A DNA stretch of 57,331 nt from JBLNBQ01 sp050260095 (GTDB lineage Bacteria; Bacillota; UBA5301; DYFA01): contig JBLNBQ010000178.1 in assembly GCA_050260095.1 (NCBI GenBank), forward strand, positions 1 to 57,331. The letters run 5' to 3'. Both the position numbers and the translations under genes were made by a program. Position 1 is the stretch's first letter; every line of letters starts with the position of its first letter. This document shows, one piece after another, positions 1 to 8,773 of this stretch. Under the pieces are notes generated by a model, which was given only the letters and a program-made list of their open reading frames with translations, was not told the DNA's origin and made no database searches.

Positions 1-752
1 CGCTGCTCAAGGCCGGAGTGGACGCCATCGTCATTGACACCGCCCACGGCCACTCCAAAGGAGTGCTCGAGGCGGTGCGCGACACCCGGAGGAACTTCCG
101 CGGGAGTTTCGAGCTCATCGCCGGCAACGTGGCCACCGCCGAGGGCACCCGCGCGCTCATCGAGGCGGGGGTGGACGCGGTGAAAGTGGGCATCGGCCCG
201 GGGTCCATCTGCACCACGCGGGTGGTCGCCGGCATTGGCGTGCCCCAGATCACCGCGATCTTCGAGTGCGCCGAAGAAGCGCACAAGCACGGCGTCACGA
301 TCATCGGCGACGGCGGCATAAAGTTCTCCGGCGACATCACCAAGGCCATCGCGGCCGGCGCCGACGTGGTCATGATCGGCAACCTCTTTGCCGGCGTGGA
401 GGAGAGTCCGGGCGACACCGAGATCTACCAGGGACGTAGCTACAAAGTGTACCGCGGCATGGGCTCGATCGGCGCCATGAAGGCCGGCTCAGGCGACCGC
501 TATTTCCAGGAGAACCAGGCCAAGCTGGTGCCGGAAGGCATCGAGGGGCGGGTGCCGTACAAAGGACCCCTGGCCGACACCGTCTTCCAACTCATGGGCG
601 GCCTGCGGGCAGGCATGGGCTATTGCGGCGTGCGGACCATCGAGGAGTTGCAGACCCGCACGCAGTTCCTGCGGATCACCGGGGCCTCGCTCCGGGAATC
701 GCACCCGCACGACATTCAGATCACCAAGGAATCTCCCAACTATTCCGCCTGA
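1..752 (+). CDS. guaB: IMP dehydrogenase, C-terminal part (5' end outside window)
   Basis: This is the last ~250 residues of IMP dehydrogenase, which oxidises IMP to XMP with NAD+ in cytosolic guanine nucleotide synthesis. The frame is already open at the window edge, so the N-terminal barrel part and any CBS domains lie to the left. Visible are the GNVAT strand, the catalytic loop GPGSICTTR with the nucleophilic Cys codon at about 210, the GDGGI phosphate-binding segment, and the flap with YRGMGS and the E-G-R-V-P-Y-K-G block. The stop is TGA at 750-752, and the next gene begins 10 nt later, suggesting co-transcription. The family call is secure. Confidence 0.97.
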   Translation, partial: LLKAGVDAIVIDTAHGHSKGVLEAVRDTRRNFRGSFELIAGNVATAEGTRALIEAGVDAVKVGIGPGSICTTRVVAGIGVPQITAIFECAEEAHKHGVTIIGDGGIKFSGDITKAIAAGADVVMIGNLFAGVEESPGDTEIYQGRSYKVYRGMGSIGAMKAGSGDRYFQENQAKLVPEGIEGRVPYKGPLADTVFQLMGGLRAGMGYCGVRTIEELQTRTQFLRITGASLRESHPHDIQITKESPNYSA

Positions 753-762
753 GGCCGCGGGC

Positions 763-1509
763 ATGGCGGACGTGCGACCGGGACCGGCCCGGCGCTGGCT
801 GGTGCCGGACATCTGGGGCATCCTGTTCATCTCCTTCCTCGGCCTGCCATTGCTCGCCGTCTGGCTGGTCAAGGCCGGGGAAACGCTGGGGTTCTTCTCC
901 CTGTCCGGCGACGCGCCGGCGTTGCTCATCGCCCTCTACTTCCAGGAGGCCGGGTTGCTCGCCCTGACCCTGGCCTCCGTCGCGCTCGGCTACCGGCGCT
1001 CCTGGGACCAGATCGGCCTGCGCGCTGAGGGGTGGGGCACCGAGGTCTTGGTCGGCCTGGCGGCGGTCGGCCCGCTCTACCTCCTGCAAGAGGGGGGCGG
1101 CGCAGCGTCCGTGTGGGCCTTCCGGCTGTTCGTCCCGGCCCAGAAGGTGGCCGCCCTCCTGGCCGAGGAGAACGCGGCGGTCACCAGCCTTTTCGCCAGT
1201 TCCCGGCTGGCGGCGGCGGCGCTTTCGGTGTTGCTCGTGAGCATGGCCCCGCTGGCGGAGGAGGTCTTCTTCCGCGGTTTCGTGCAGGAGGTCTTCCGGG
1301 AACGCTACGGCATCTGGCCGACGGTCCTGCTGGCCAGTGGCCTCTTCGCCGTGATCCACCGCTACCAGGTCCAACTGTTGCCAGTCTTCCTCGTCGGGCT
1401 GGCCCTTGCTTTGCTCTACGAGTGGCGCCGGTCGCTCACGGCCGGCATCACTGCGCACGCGCTCCTCAACCTCCTTGCCCTCCTTAAGCTTCTAAAGGAT
1501 TTGCCCTGA
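763..1509 (+). CDS. CPBP-family intramembrane metalloprotease (CAAX/Abi type)
   Basis: A 248-residue, multi-spanning membrane protein with the signature of the CPBP (CAAX protease and bacteriocin-processing, Abi) family. An EExxxR motif lies at residues 166-171 (E-E-V-F-F-R), FxxxH at 195-199, and HxxxN at 232-236, matching the glutamate/histidine set used by Rce1-like intramembrane proteases. Hydrophobic segments lie around 18-40, 50-76, 93-107, 147-162, 186-199 and 204-219. It starts 10 nt after guaB and is probably in the same transcript. The substrate is unknown; in the family roles range from prenylated-protein processing to bacteriocin immunity, and nothing here decides between them. 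Confidence 0.88.
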   Translation: MADVRPGPARRWLVPDIWGILFISFLGLPLLAVWLVKAGETLGFFSLSGDAPALLIALYFQEAGLLALTLASVALGYRRSWDQIGLRAEGWGTEVLVGLAAVGPLYLLQEGGGAASVWAFRLFVPAQKVAALLAEENAAVTSLFASSRLAAAALSVLLVSMAPLAEEVFFRGFVQEVFRERYGIWPTVLLASGLFAVIHRYQVQLLPVFLVGLALALLYEWRRSLTAGITAHALLNLLALLKLLKDLP

Positions 1510-1578
1510 CTTCGCCGAAAAAAGCACGAAGAGTGCCTTTTGCCTGCTTTTCCAGGCGACCACGGAGGAGGCTGGGGA

Positions 1579-2034
1579 ATGGACAAGCTTCAGCTCGTCG
1601 TTTTCCATCTGGGCGGCGCCGAGTACGCCGTGACGATCGACCAGGTTCAGGAGATCATCAACGTTGCGGAGATCACCCGCGTCCCACGCGCCCCGCACTA
1701 CATCCTCGGCGTCTTCAACCTGCGCGGCAAGATCCTGCCGGCGATCGACCTTAAACAGCGCCTGGGGCTCGGCGCGACAGACCTGACGGGGACGTCGCGC
1801 CTGGTCGTGGTCAAGGTTGGCGAGCACGTGGTCGGGCTTTTGGTCGACGGCGTGTCGGAGACTACGCAGGTGGACGCGGCCAACGTCGAGCCGGCTTCTG
1901 TGATGATGGGCAGCCTGGCTCAGGAGTTGGTGGAAGGCATCGTGAAGCTCGACGACCGGCTTTTGACCTGGCTCGACTTGGAGCGCGTCCTGGCCAAGGA
2001 CGAAGTCGCCGAGGCGGAAAGGCAGGCGAGCTGA
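1579..2034 (+). CDS. cheW: Chemotaxis coupling protein CheW
   Basis: A 151-residue single-domain CheW, the SH3-like adaptor that links chemoreceptors to CheA at the membrane array. Recognisable are the opening strand LVVFHLGGAEYAV, the conserved segment IL-GVFNLRGKILP-IDL and the VGLLVD strand. The frame is open from 1540, but ATG 1579 is preferred because GGAGGAGG at 1564-1571 sits directly upstream and residue 1 then matches family starts. The stop is 3 nt before cheA, so the two are translationally linked. The ~15-residue tail after the fold is slightly longer and charged. Confidence 0.96.
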   Translation: MDKLQLVVFHLGGAEYAVTIDQVQEIINVAEITRVPRAPHYILGVFNLRGKILPAIDLKQRLGLGATDLTGTSRLVVVKVGEHVVGLLVDGVSETTQVDAANVEPASVMMGSLAQELVEGIVKLDDRLLTWLDLERVLAKDEVAEAERQAS

Positions 2035-2037
2035 CGC

Positions 2038-4260
2038 ATGGATATGTCCCAATACCTGGGCATCTTCCTCGATGAGGCCCGGGAACACCTGCAAGCGATG
2101 AACGAGGGCTTCTTGGCGCTCGAGACCAATCCCAAAGACTCCGCGGTCATCGAACGGGTCTTTCGGGCCGCCCACACCCTCAAGGGCATGTCGGCCACCA
2201 TGGGTTTCGCCGAGGTGGCCGAGCTTACCCACGCGATGGAGAACGTGATGGACAAGTTCCGCCAGAAGCAACTGGAAGTCAAGGCGGAGTCGATGGATGT
2301 CATGTTCCGGTGCCTCGACGTGCTCGAGGCTTTCACCAACGCCGTGGCGGCGGGCGGCGAGAGTTCGCTCGACCCGTCGGAGCTCATAAGCGACCTGCAG
2401 GCGCTCGCCAGCGGCACCTACCAGCCCTCGGGCCGGAAAGCCGCAGCGGCCAAGCCGGCTGAGGACTTGGCACCGGAGGCGCCCCGCGCGTCGGCGGAAG
2501 CGGCGCCGGCCGGGCCGGCCCCGGCGGGCGCCGCGGAAGGCGAGGCCGCGCCTCTCTGCGCCGAACTCCCGCTCACCGCGGAAGAGGCGGCGGCGCTGGC
2601 CGAGGCCAGGCGCGACGGGCGGCGCGGCTACCAGGTCTCCGTCGAACTCGACGAGCAGTGCATCTTGAAGTCCGCCCGGGCCTACCTGGTCGTCCGCAAC
2701 CTCGAGGACCAGGGCCGGATTTTGCGGGTAAGCCCCCCGGTGGAGCAGCTCGAAGAGGACAGGTTTGCCCGGACCTTCTCCGTCCTCTACGTCTCGCAGC
2801 TCAGCGCCGAGGAAGTCGCAGGGCTGGTCCGGGCCATCTCCGAGATCTCCCGGGTCCAAGTGACGGTCCGCAACCCGGAGACTCCGGGGGAGGCTGCCGC
2901 TCCAGGCGTTCAGGCGAGAGAGGAGGCTGCCGCGACGGCCGACGGGGCGGTCGCCAGGGTCGCCGCCCCGGCAAATGTCCCCTCGGCCCCGGAGCGCTCG
3001 TCGGAAGAAGAGCGGCACGCGGCGGAGCCCGGCGCCCCGACGGCCAACGTCCCGGCGGGCGGCCCGGCGCGCCAGGCGGTGCGCCAGACCGTGCGGGTGG
3101 ACATCGAGAAGCTGGACAGCCTGATGAACCTCGTCGGCGAGCTGGTCATCAACCGCAGCCGGCTTTCGCAGATCGGCAACCAGTCGAAGATTCCCGTCCT
3201 GGGCGAGACCATAGAGGAGCTGGCCCGCATCACCACCGACTTGCAGAGCCTGGTGATGAAGGCCCGGATGGTCCCGATCGACCAGGTCTTCAACCGCTTC
3301 CCGCGCATGGTGCGCGACTTGGCCAAGGAACTCCACAAGGAGATCAACCTCGTCATCGAGGGTCACGAGACCGAGCTCGACCGCACCGTGGTGGACGAGA
3401 TCGGCGACCCGCTGGTGCACCTGTTGCGCAACGCCGTGGACCACGGGATCGAGTCGCCGGAGGCCCGACGCAGCGCAGGGAAGAGCCCGGTCGGCGAGGT
3501 GCGCATCACCGCCCGGCACGAGGGCAACCAGGTCGTGGTCGAAGTCAGCGACGACGGCAAGGGCATGGACGTGGCGCGGATCAAGGCGAAGGCGGTCGAA
3601 CGGGGCTTCATCACCGCCGACGAAGCGGCGGCCATGGCCGAACACGAAGCATACGGCCTGATCTTCCGGTCGGGCTTCAGCACCGCCGAGAAGGTCACCG
3701 ATATCTCCGGCCGCGGGGTCGGGCTCGACGTGGTGGCGACGAAGATCCAATCGCTCAGCGGGACGGTCGAGCTGCAGTCTCAGCCGGGGCAGGGCTCCAA
3801 GTTCATCATCAAACTCCCGCTCACCCTGGCCATCATCCAGGCGCTCCTGGTCAAGCTGGGGCAGAAGGAAGTCTACGCCCTGCCGCTCGAGAACATCGAG
3901 GAGATCACCAAGGTGCGGCGGGACGCGCTGAAGACGATCCAGGGCGCGGAATACCTGCTCTTCCGGGGACAGGTCATCCCGGTCGTCCGCCTCGGTGCGC
4001 TCTTCGCCACGCCCGATCTGGAACAGGACCGTGAGGAATACAACTTGGTGATCGTGAAGTCGGGCGGCAAGCGCCAGGGCCTGGTCGTCGACCAGTTGCT
4101 CGGCCAGCAGGAGATCGTGATCAAGTCGCTCGACTCCCTGCTCGCCGACGTCCGGGGCTTCGCGGGCGCGACGGTCCTGGGCGACGGCACAGTGGTTCTG
4201 ATCCTGGATCTCCTGCATCTGAACCGGGAGGCCCGGAGTGGCCGCAAGGTCGGGGCCTGA
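2038..4260 (+). CDS. cheA: Chemotaxis sensor histidine kinase CheA
   Basis: A 740-residue CheA with all five domains. The P1 phosphotransfer domain spans 1-125, with the phospho-acceptor His46 in RAAHTLKGMS. The P2 response-regulator docking domain is roughly 197-280, flanked by Ala/Pro/Glu-rich linkers (about 128-175 and 283-345). The P3 dimerisation helices are about 350-410. The P4 ATPase domain is about 412-598, with N box LLRNAVDHGIE (462-472), G1 DDGKGMD and G2 GRGVGLD. The P5 CheW-like domain is 600-735. It autophosphorylates and passes phosphate to CheB/CheY. It sits between cheW and cheB; no receptor, cheY or cheR is nearby, so partners must be encoded elsewhere. Confidence 0.97.
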   Translation: MDMSQYLGIFLDEAREHLQAMNEGFLALETNPKDSAVIERVFRAAHTLKGMSATMGFAEVAELTHAMENVMDKFRQKQLEVKAESMDVMFRCLDVLEAFTNAVAAGGESSLDPSELISDLQALASGTYQPSGRKAAAAKPAEDLAPEAPRASAEAAPAGPAPAGAAEGEAAPLCAELPLTAEEAAALAEARRDGRRGYQVSVELDEQCILKSARAYLVVRNLEDQGRILRVSPPVEQLEEDRFARTFSVLYVSQLSAEEVAGLVRAISEISRVQVTVRNPETPGEAAAPGVQAREEAAATADGAVARVAAPANVPSAPERSSEEERHAAEPGAPTANVPAGGPARQAVRQTVRVDIEKLDSLMNLVGELVINRSRLSQIGNQSKIPVLGETIEELARITTDLQSLVMKARMVPIDQVFNRFPRMVRDLAKELHKEINLVIEGHETELDRTVVDEIGDPLVHLLRNAVDHGIESPEARRSAGKSPVGEVRITARHEGNQVVVEVSDDGKGMDVARIKAKAVERGFITADEAAAMAEHEAYGLIFRSGFSTAEKVTDISGRGVGLDVVATKIQSLSGTVELQSQPGQGSKFIIKLPLTLAIIQALLVKLGQKEVYALPLENIEEITKVRRDALKTIQGAEYLLFRGQVIPVVRLGALFATPDLEQDREEYNLVIVKSGGKRQGLVVDQLLGQQEIVIKSLDSLLADVRGFAGATVLGDGTVVLILDLLHLNREARSGRKVGA

Positions 4261-4271
4261 GGAGCGGAATC

Positions 4272-5318
4272 GTGGAACTGCCACTGAGAGTACTGGTCGT
4301 AGACGACTCAGCCTTCTTCCGCCAGGTGATCGCTGAAAGTCTGAGCAAGCATCCCGGCCTGAAGGTGGCGGGTTTCGCTCGCGATGGGCGCGACGCCATC
4401 GAGAAGGTACGCCAGCTTCGCCCCGATGTGGTCACGCTGGACGTGAATATGCCCGAACTGAACGGCCTCGAGGCGCTTCGGGCCATCATGCAGGAGAACC
4501 CCACGCCGGTGGTGATGCTTTCCAGCGTGACCACTGAGGGCGCCGAGGAGACCATCCAGGCGCTCCAGGAGGGAGCAGTCGATTTCCTCTGCAAGCCTTC
4601 GCTCAAGGAGGCCGGGTCCGGCGCCTGGCAGGAGGAGATCGTGGCCAAGGTCACGGTGGCCGCCCGGGCCAACCTTGGGCGCCTGTGCGGAATCCACCGG
4701 GTCGCCCTGCGCACCCCGGCGGCGGCCGGCGCGGCCGGCCGGCACCAGCGGGCGCGGATCCTGGCGATCGGCACTTCCACCGGTGGACCGCGGGCCCTCC
4801 AGGAGGTCGTGCCCCGCCTGCCGGGGAACCTAGCGGTACCGGTGCTCATCGTGCAGCACATGCCGGCCGGTTTCACCCGGAGCCTGGCACAGCGGCTCGA
4901 CCTCTCGAGCCAGCTGCGGGTCAAGGAAGCCGAGCACGGCGAGGTCGCCAAGCCCGGCTTCGCTTACCTGGCGCCGGGCGACTACCACCTGCGCATCAAC
5001 GCCCGGGGCGAGCTGCAACTGGGCCAAGACCCCCCGATCGCCTCGCTGCGCCCCTCGGTCGACGCCATGTTCGAGTCGGTGGCCGAACACTACGGGGGAA
5101 CGACGGTCGCCGCCGTCTTAACGGGGATGGGGAGCGACGGGACGCGGGGAGCGGCGCTGATCAAGCGCGCCGGCGGCTGGATTCTCGCCGAGGACCAGTC
5201 GACCTGCGTGGTGTACGGGATGCCGCGCTCGGTGGTCGAAGAGGGGTTGGCCGACCGCGTGGTGCCGCTGCCGGAGGTGGCCGACGAACTCGCCAAGGCC
5301 GTGCAGGCGGGGGGCTGA
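4272..5318 (+). CDS. cheB: Chemotaxis methylesterase/glutamine deamidase CheB
   Basis: A 348-residue CheB. The N-terminal receiver domain (1-~120) has the acidic pocket D11/D12, phospho-acceptor D57 in TLDVNMPE and K108 in FLCKPS. The C-terminal esterase domain (~158-346) shows the catalytic triad context: S169 in GTSTGGP, H196 in VQHMPAGFT and D289 in GMGSDGT. It removes methyl groups from receptor glutamates when phosphorylated by CheA, giving adaptation. The start is GTG at 4272, with GAGGAG overlapping the cheA stop region, so it is coupled to cheA. It converges with the minus-strand gene starting 28 nt further on. Confidence 0.97.
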   Translation: MELPLRVLVVDDSAFFRQVIAESLSKHPGLKVAGFARDGRDAIEKVRQLRPDVVTLDVNMPELNGLEALRAIMQENPTPVVMLSSVTTEGAEETIQALQEGAVDFLCKPSLKEAGSGAWQEEIVAKVTVAARANLGRLCGIHRVALRTPAAAGAAGRHQRARILAIGTSTGGPRALQEVVPRLPGNLAVPVLIVQHMPAGFTRSLAQRLDLSSQLRVKEAEHGEVAKPGFAYLAPGDYHLRINARGELQLGQDPPIASLRPSVDAMFESVAEHYGGTTVAAVLTGMGSDGTRGAALIKRAGGWILAEDQSTCVVYGMPRSVVEEGLADRVVPLPEVADELAKAVQAGG

Positions 5319-5346
5319 GCGGGAGGACGGGCCAGGCTTCCGGCTG

Positions 5347-5943
5347 TCAGGTCAGCCGGAGGGCGGAGAGGGCCGCAAGGGCCGCCTCCAGCGCCGGCAG
5401 GGCCTCCACCGGGATGCGCGCCGCGAGTGTGACCTTTTCGGCGTCGTACTCCGGCGCCGCGCTTTCGCCGCCCGCCTGCCGGATTGCCCGGGTCAAGGCG
5501 GGCAGTTTGTCGTAAGGACAGGCCAGGCGAACCGGCAGGAGCCTGGTCAGGGTGAGCATGCCGGCGGCGTCGAGGGCGGCAGAGGCCGCCGCGCCATAGG
5601 CCTCGATCAGGCCCCGCACGCCGAGCTTCTTGCCGCCGAAATAGCGGGTGACGACCACGGTGACGTCGGTCAGATCCCGGTGGAGGATCGCACCCAGGAT
5701 GGGTTTGCCGGCGGTTCCGGCCGGTTCGCCGTGGTCGGAGAGGTAGGTGACGGCGCCCGGTTCGTCGCCCAGGCGGTAAGCGTAGCAGACGTGGGTGGCC
5801 TGCCGGTGTTCGGCGCGGATGGCCCCGATGAAGGCCTTCGCCGCCTCCAGGTCGGCCGTGGCGGCCGCCTGCCCTAGGAAGACGGATTTTTCGATCTTAA
5901 GTTCGACCTTCGCCGCGGTGGCGACGGTGCGGTAAGTGGGCAC
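5347..5943 (-). CDS. YigZ/IMPACT family protein
   Basis: A 198-residue member of the UPF0029/IMPACT (YigZ) family. The N-terminal domain has the family signature around S-D-H-G-E-P-A-G-T-A-G-K-P and VVVTRYFGGKKLGVRGL; the C-terminal ferredoxin-like part (~130-198) resembles an EF-G domain IV-like fold. Bacterial members have no settled role; links to ribosome or translational stress are inferred from eukaryotic IMPACT. The frame is open to ATG 6009, but GTG 5943 is preferred because GAAAGGA lies about 11 nt upstream and the protein then begins near the family start. It is transcribed convergently with cheB and divergently from the next gene. Confidence 0.88.
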   Translation of the reverse strand: MPTYRTVATAAKVELKIEKSVFLGQAAATADLEAAKAFIGAIRAEHRQATHVCYAYRLGDEPGAVTYLSDHGEPAGTAGKPILGAILHRDLTDVTVVVTRYFGGKKLGVRGLIEAYGAAASAALDAAGMLTLTRLLPVRLACPYDKLPALTRAIRQAGGESAAPEYDAEKVTLAARIPVEALPALEAALAALSALRLT

Positions 5944-6030
5944 CAGGGCAGCCGTCCTTTCTTGCGTTAACCTTCCACGCGGCCCCGGGGAATCCCTGTT
6001 CCCCGCCATTCCTCGCCCGGGCGGGCATAC

Positions 6031-6049
6031 TATACTATTGAGCCGGAGG
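6031..6049 (+). promoter_or_regulatory. Possible -10 element and RBS before the FAD protein
   Basis: TATACT at 6031-6036 lies in the 115-nt divergent gap, followed by a strong GGAGGGG ribosome site at 6043-6049. A convincing -35 is not visible, and the transcript would begin almost at the ribosome site, so the promoter call is weak while the ribosome site is clear and fixes the GTG start at 6059. Confidence 0.35.
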
Positions 6050-6058
6050 GGTGCGACC

Positions 6059-7465
6059 GTGAAGCAGAGCTACGACGTGATCATCGTGGGGGCCGGGCCG
6101 GCGGGTATCTTCGCCGGGCTCGAACTGGCCGACGCCGGGCTCAACGTGGCGATCCTCGAAAAAGGGGCCGCTCTTTCCGGCCGGACTTGCCCCGCTAACG
6201 AACGGCAGATGACCTGCAAGGGGTGCATCCCCTGCTCGATGGTCTCCGGTTGGGGCGGGGCCGGCGCCTTCTCCGACGGCAAGCTGACCCTCTCACCCGA
6301 AGTCGGCGGCAACCTCGCCGATTACATCGGTTCGCAGGCGCTGGAGGGGCTCATCAACTACGTCGACGGCATCTACGTGAATTACGGCGCTCCGACCCAC
6401 GTTCACGGCACCGACGACGAGCGCCTCCAGGAGATCCAGCGTCGCGCCACCCTCGCCGAGCTGCGGTTCGTTCCCAGCCGGGTTCGCCACATGGGGACCG
6501 GCCGGACCGCCGACGTGCTGAGCGGGATGTATGAACACCTTCGCACCCGGATGGACATCATGACCCGCGTCGCCGCCCAGCGCCTGCTCGTCAAAGAGAA
6601 CCGGGCGGCGGGGGTCGAGCTGTCCGACGGCACCGTGCTGGAGGGACCCTACGTGGTGGTGGCCCCTGGGCGGGAGGGCGCGGAGTGGCTGGCCAAACAG
6701 GCGGGCGACCTGGGCCTCAGCCTGGCGGTGAACCCGGTCGACCTGGGGGTCAGGGTCGAACTGCCGGCCGCGGTCATGTCGGACCTGACCGACCTCGTCT
6801 GGGAGTCCAAGTTCATCTACCACTCGAAGTCGTTCGACGACCGGGTGCGGACCTTCTGCATGTGCCCCCACGGTTTCGTGACCTCCGAGCGCTACGAGGG
6901 CCAGGACTACGGCCGGGGCCTCGTGACGGTGAACGGCCACTCGCACGCCGAGCGCCGGACCGAGAACACCAACTTCGCCGTGCTCGTCAGCAAGAACTTC
7001 ACCGTCCCCTTCCGGGAGCCGATCACCTACGGCAAGTACATCGCCGGCTTGGCGAACCTCTTGGGCGACGGCGTGCTGGTCCAGCGGCTGGGCGACCTGG
7101 TGGAGGGTCACCGGTCCACCCCGGAGCGGATCGCCAAGGGATTGGTCCGGCCCACGCTGCCCGACGCGACGCCCGGCGACCTCTCGCTCGTCTTCCCGTA
7201 CCGCCACCTCGTCTCCATCCTGGAGATGCTCAAGGCGCTGGATCAGCTGGCGCCGGGGGTGTATGGGCGCTACACGCTGCTCTACGGCGTGGAGGTGAAG
7301 TTCTACTCCTGCCGTTTCGATCTGTCGCCGGCCCTGGAGACCCGCATCGGCGGGCTCTTCGCCATCGGCGACGGCGCCGGCGTGACCAGGGGCTTGGTGC
7401 AGGCCTCGGCCTCCGGCGTCGTGGTGGCCCGGGAGATCAGGCGGCGCGAGGGCAAGGAGGCCTGA
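6059..7465 (+). CDS. FAD-dependent dehydrogenase (COG2509-like)
   Basis: A 468-residue flavoprotein of the uncharacterised NAD(P)/FAD-dependent dehydrogenase group resembling COG2509. The dinucleotide-binding GAGPAGIFAGLEL motif is near residue 10, followed by a cysteine-containing stretch (NERQMTCKGCIPCSMVSGWGG, residues ~45-65, Cys at CKGCIPC) and GAGAFSDGKL. The C-terminal FAD-closing motif AIGDGAGVTRG is at ~437-447. The substrate is unknown; the clustered cysteines could be redox active or bind a metal. The frame opens at 5936, but GTG 6059 has GGAGGGG upstream and starts just before the FAD fold. The next gene starts 4 nt later, so the two are coupled. Confidence 0.88.
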   Translation: MKQSYDVIIVGAGPAGIFAGLELADAGLNVAILEKGAALSGRTCPANERQMTCKGCIPCSMVSGWGGAGAFSDGKLTLSPEVGGNLADYIGSQALEGLINYVDGIYVNYGAPTHVHGTDDERLQEIQRRATLAELRFVPSRVRHMGTGRTADVLSGMYEHLRTRMDIMTRVAAQRLLVKENRAAGVELSDGTVLEGPYVVVAPGREGAEWLAKQAGDLGLSLAVNPVDLGVRVELPAAVMSDLTDLVWESKFIYHSKSFDDRVRTFCMCPHGFVTSERYEGQDYGRGLVTVNGHSHAERRTENTNFAVLVSKNFTVPFREPITYGKYIAGLANLLGDGVLVQRLGDLVEGHRSTPERIAKGLVRPTLPDATPGDLSLVFPYRHLVSILEMLKALDQLAPGVYGRYTLLYGVEVKFYSCRFDLSPALETRIGGLFAIGDGAGVTRGLVQASASGVVVAREIRRREGKEA

Positions 7466-7469
7466 GGAC

Positions 7470-8645
7470 ATGGCGACGGTCGTGTTGAAACGGGGCCGCG
7501 ACCACCGGCTGGGGGCGGGACACCCCTGGGTTTACGCGGGGGAGATCGATCATCTCGAAGGGGAGGCGGCCGGCGGCGCCATCGTGGCCATCCGCAACCA
7601 TGCCGGCCACTTCCTGGGGCTGGGGTACTTCAACCCGGCCTCGCAGATCACGGTGCGCCGGTTGACCGAGCACGACGAGCCGGTGGACAAGGAGTTCTTC
7701 CGCCGCCGGCTGGCCGCCGCCCTGAGACTGCGGGAGGAGACCTTTCCCGGGGTGACTGCCTACCGGTTGGTCTTCGGTGAGGGGGACCTGCTGCCGGGCC
7801 TGATCGTGGATCGGTTCGACCGGACCATCGTCTGGCAGGTACTGACCTTAGGGATGGAGGTGCGGCGAGAGCTGCTGGCCGACCTTCTGGCGGAACTCCT
7901 CGGTCCGGAGTGCCACTACGAGCGCAGTGACGTGGCCGTGCGGGAACTGGAGGGCCTGCCCCAGGCCAAGCGGACCGTTTCCGGTCATTTCGCGCCGCTC
8001 GTGCGTTTCAAGGAGAACGATCTCTGGTTCTGGGCCGATCTGGATGAAGGCCAGAAGACCGGCTACTTCTTCGATCAGAAGCTGAACCGCCGGGCCCTGG
8101 CCACGTACGTGAAGCCGGGTGCGCGGGTGCTGGATCCCTTCTGCTACACCGGAAGCTTCGCCGTCCACGCCGCAGCGTACGGCGCCAGCGAGGTTTGGGC
8201 CTCCGACATCTCCGCCGCCGCCACCGCGCTGGCGGAGCGGAACGCTGCGGAGAACGGGTTCGCCGGTGTCTGCCACTTCCGCGAGGGCAACGGGTTCGAG
8301 GTCCTCCGCCAGCACGATCTGGAGGGGGCCCGGTTCGACATGGTCATCCTCGACCCGCCGGCCTTCACCAAGAGCAAGTACACGGTGGAGGCGGCGCTGC
8401 GCGGGTACAAGGAGATAAACCTGCGGGCGCTCAAACTCCTGGCTCCCGGGGGCATCCTGGTCACCTGTTCCTGCTCCCACCACTTGGACGAGACCACCTT
8501 TCAGGCCATGGTCGCCGAGGCGGCCGCCGACACCCGGCGCCGCCTCCGGTTGCGGGAGTGGCGCGGCCAGGCGCCCGACCACCCCATCCTGGTCGGCGTA
8601 CCCGAGACCCGGTACCTCAAGTGCGGGATCTACGAGGTCCTGTAG
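7470..8645 (+). CDS. Class I SAM-dependent rRNA (cytosine-5) methyltransferase, RlmI family
   Basis: A 391-residue RlmI/YwbD-like enzyme. The N-terminal PUA RNA-binding domain (about 1-75) has HPWVYAGEI; a central linker follows, and then a Rossmann methyltransferase domain from about 190, with SAM motif VLDPFCYTGSFAVHA, acidic D-I-S after motif II and catalytic-region DPPAFTKSK. CSCSHH sits near the C-terminus. Family members methylate a 23S rRNA cytosine (m5C1962 in E. coli RlmI); which base is modified here cannot be read from sequence. It starts 4 nt after the FAD gene and ends before the CtsR promoter. Confidence 0.9.
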   Translation: MATVVLKRGRDHRLGAGHPWVYAGEIDHLEGEAAGGAIVAIRNHAGHFLGLGYFNPASQITVRRLTEHDEPVDKEFFRRRLAAALRLREETFPGVTAYRLVFGEGDLLPGLIVDRFDRTIVWQVLTLGMEVRRELLADLLAELLGPECHYERSDVAVRELEGLPQAKRTVSGHFAPLVRFKENDLWFWADLDEGQKTGYFFDQKLNRRALATYVKPGARVLDPFCYTGSFAVHAAAYGASEVWASDISAAATALAERNAAENGFAGVCHFREGNGFEVLRQHDLEGARFDMVILDPPAFTKSKYTVEAALRGYKEINLRALKLLAPGGILVTCSCSHHLDETTFQAMVAEAAADTRRRLRLREWRGQAPDHPILVGVPETRYLKCGIYEVL

Positions 8646-8706
8646 CCGGCCGGACCAACCAGGGCAGACTACCCATGGTTCACTCAACCTTTTGACTGGA
8701 AACCGC

Positions 8707-8761
8707 TTGCAATCCAGGCGACCGGTGCTATAATAAGGTCAAAAGGTCAGGAAAGGTCAGG
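8707..8761 (+). promoter_or_regulatory. Sigma-A-like promoter with CtsR operator
   Basis: The -35 TTGCAA (8707-8712) and -10 TATAAT (8729-8734) are 16 nt apart. Immediately downstream are GGTCA direct repeats at 8737, 8745 and 8755. The pair at 8745-8751 and 8755-8761 (GGTCAGG, 3-nt spacer, GGTCAGG) has the 7-3-7 architecture of CtsR boxes, with GG in place of the consensus AA at the repeat ends. The position over the start region fits repression of the ctsR-clpC operon by CtsR. A further GGTC at 8769 overlaps the ribosome site. Confidence 0.82.
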
Positions 8762-8773
8762 AGGGAAAGGTCC

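Noticed and set aside
1492..4284. 930-residue open frame on the minus strand opposite cheW-cheA-cheB start
   Set aside because: It mirrors strongly recognised genes on the other strand, is Asp/Arg/His-rich with no known motif, and such frames arise from GC-rich third positions.
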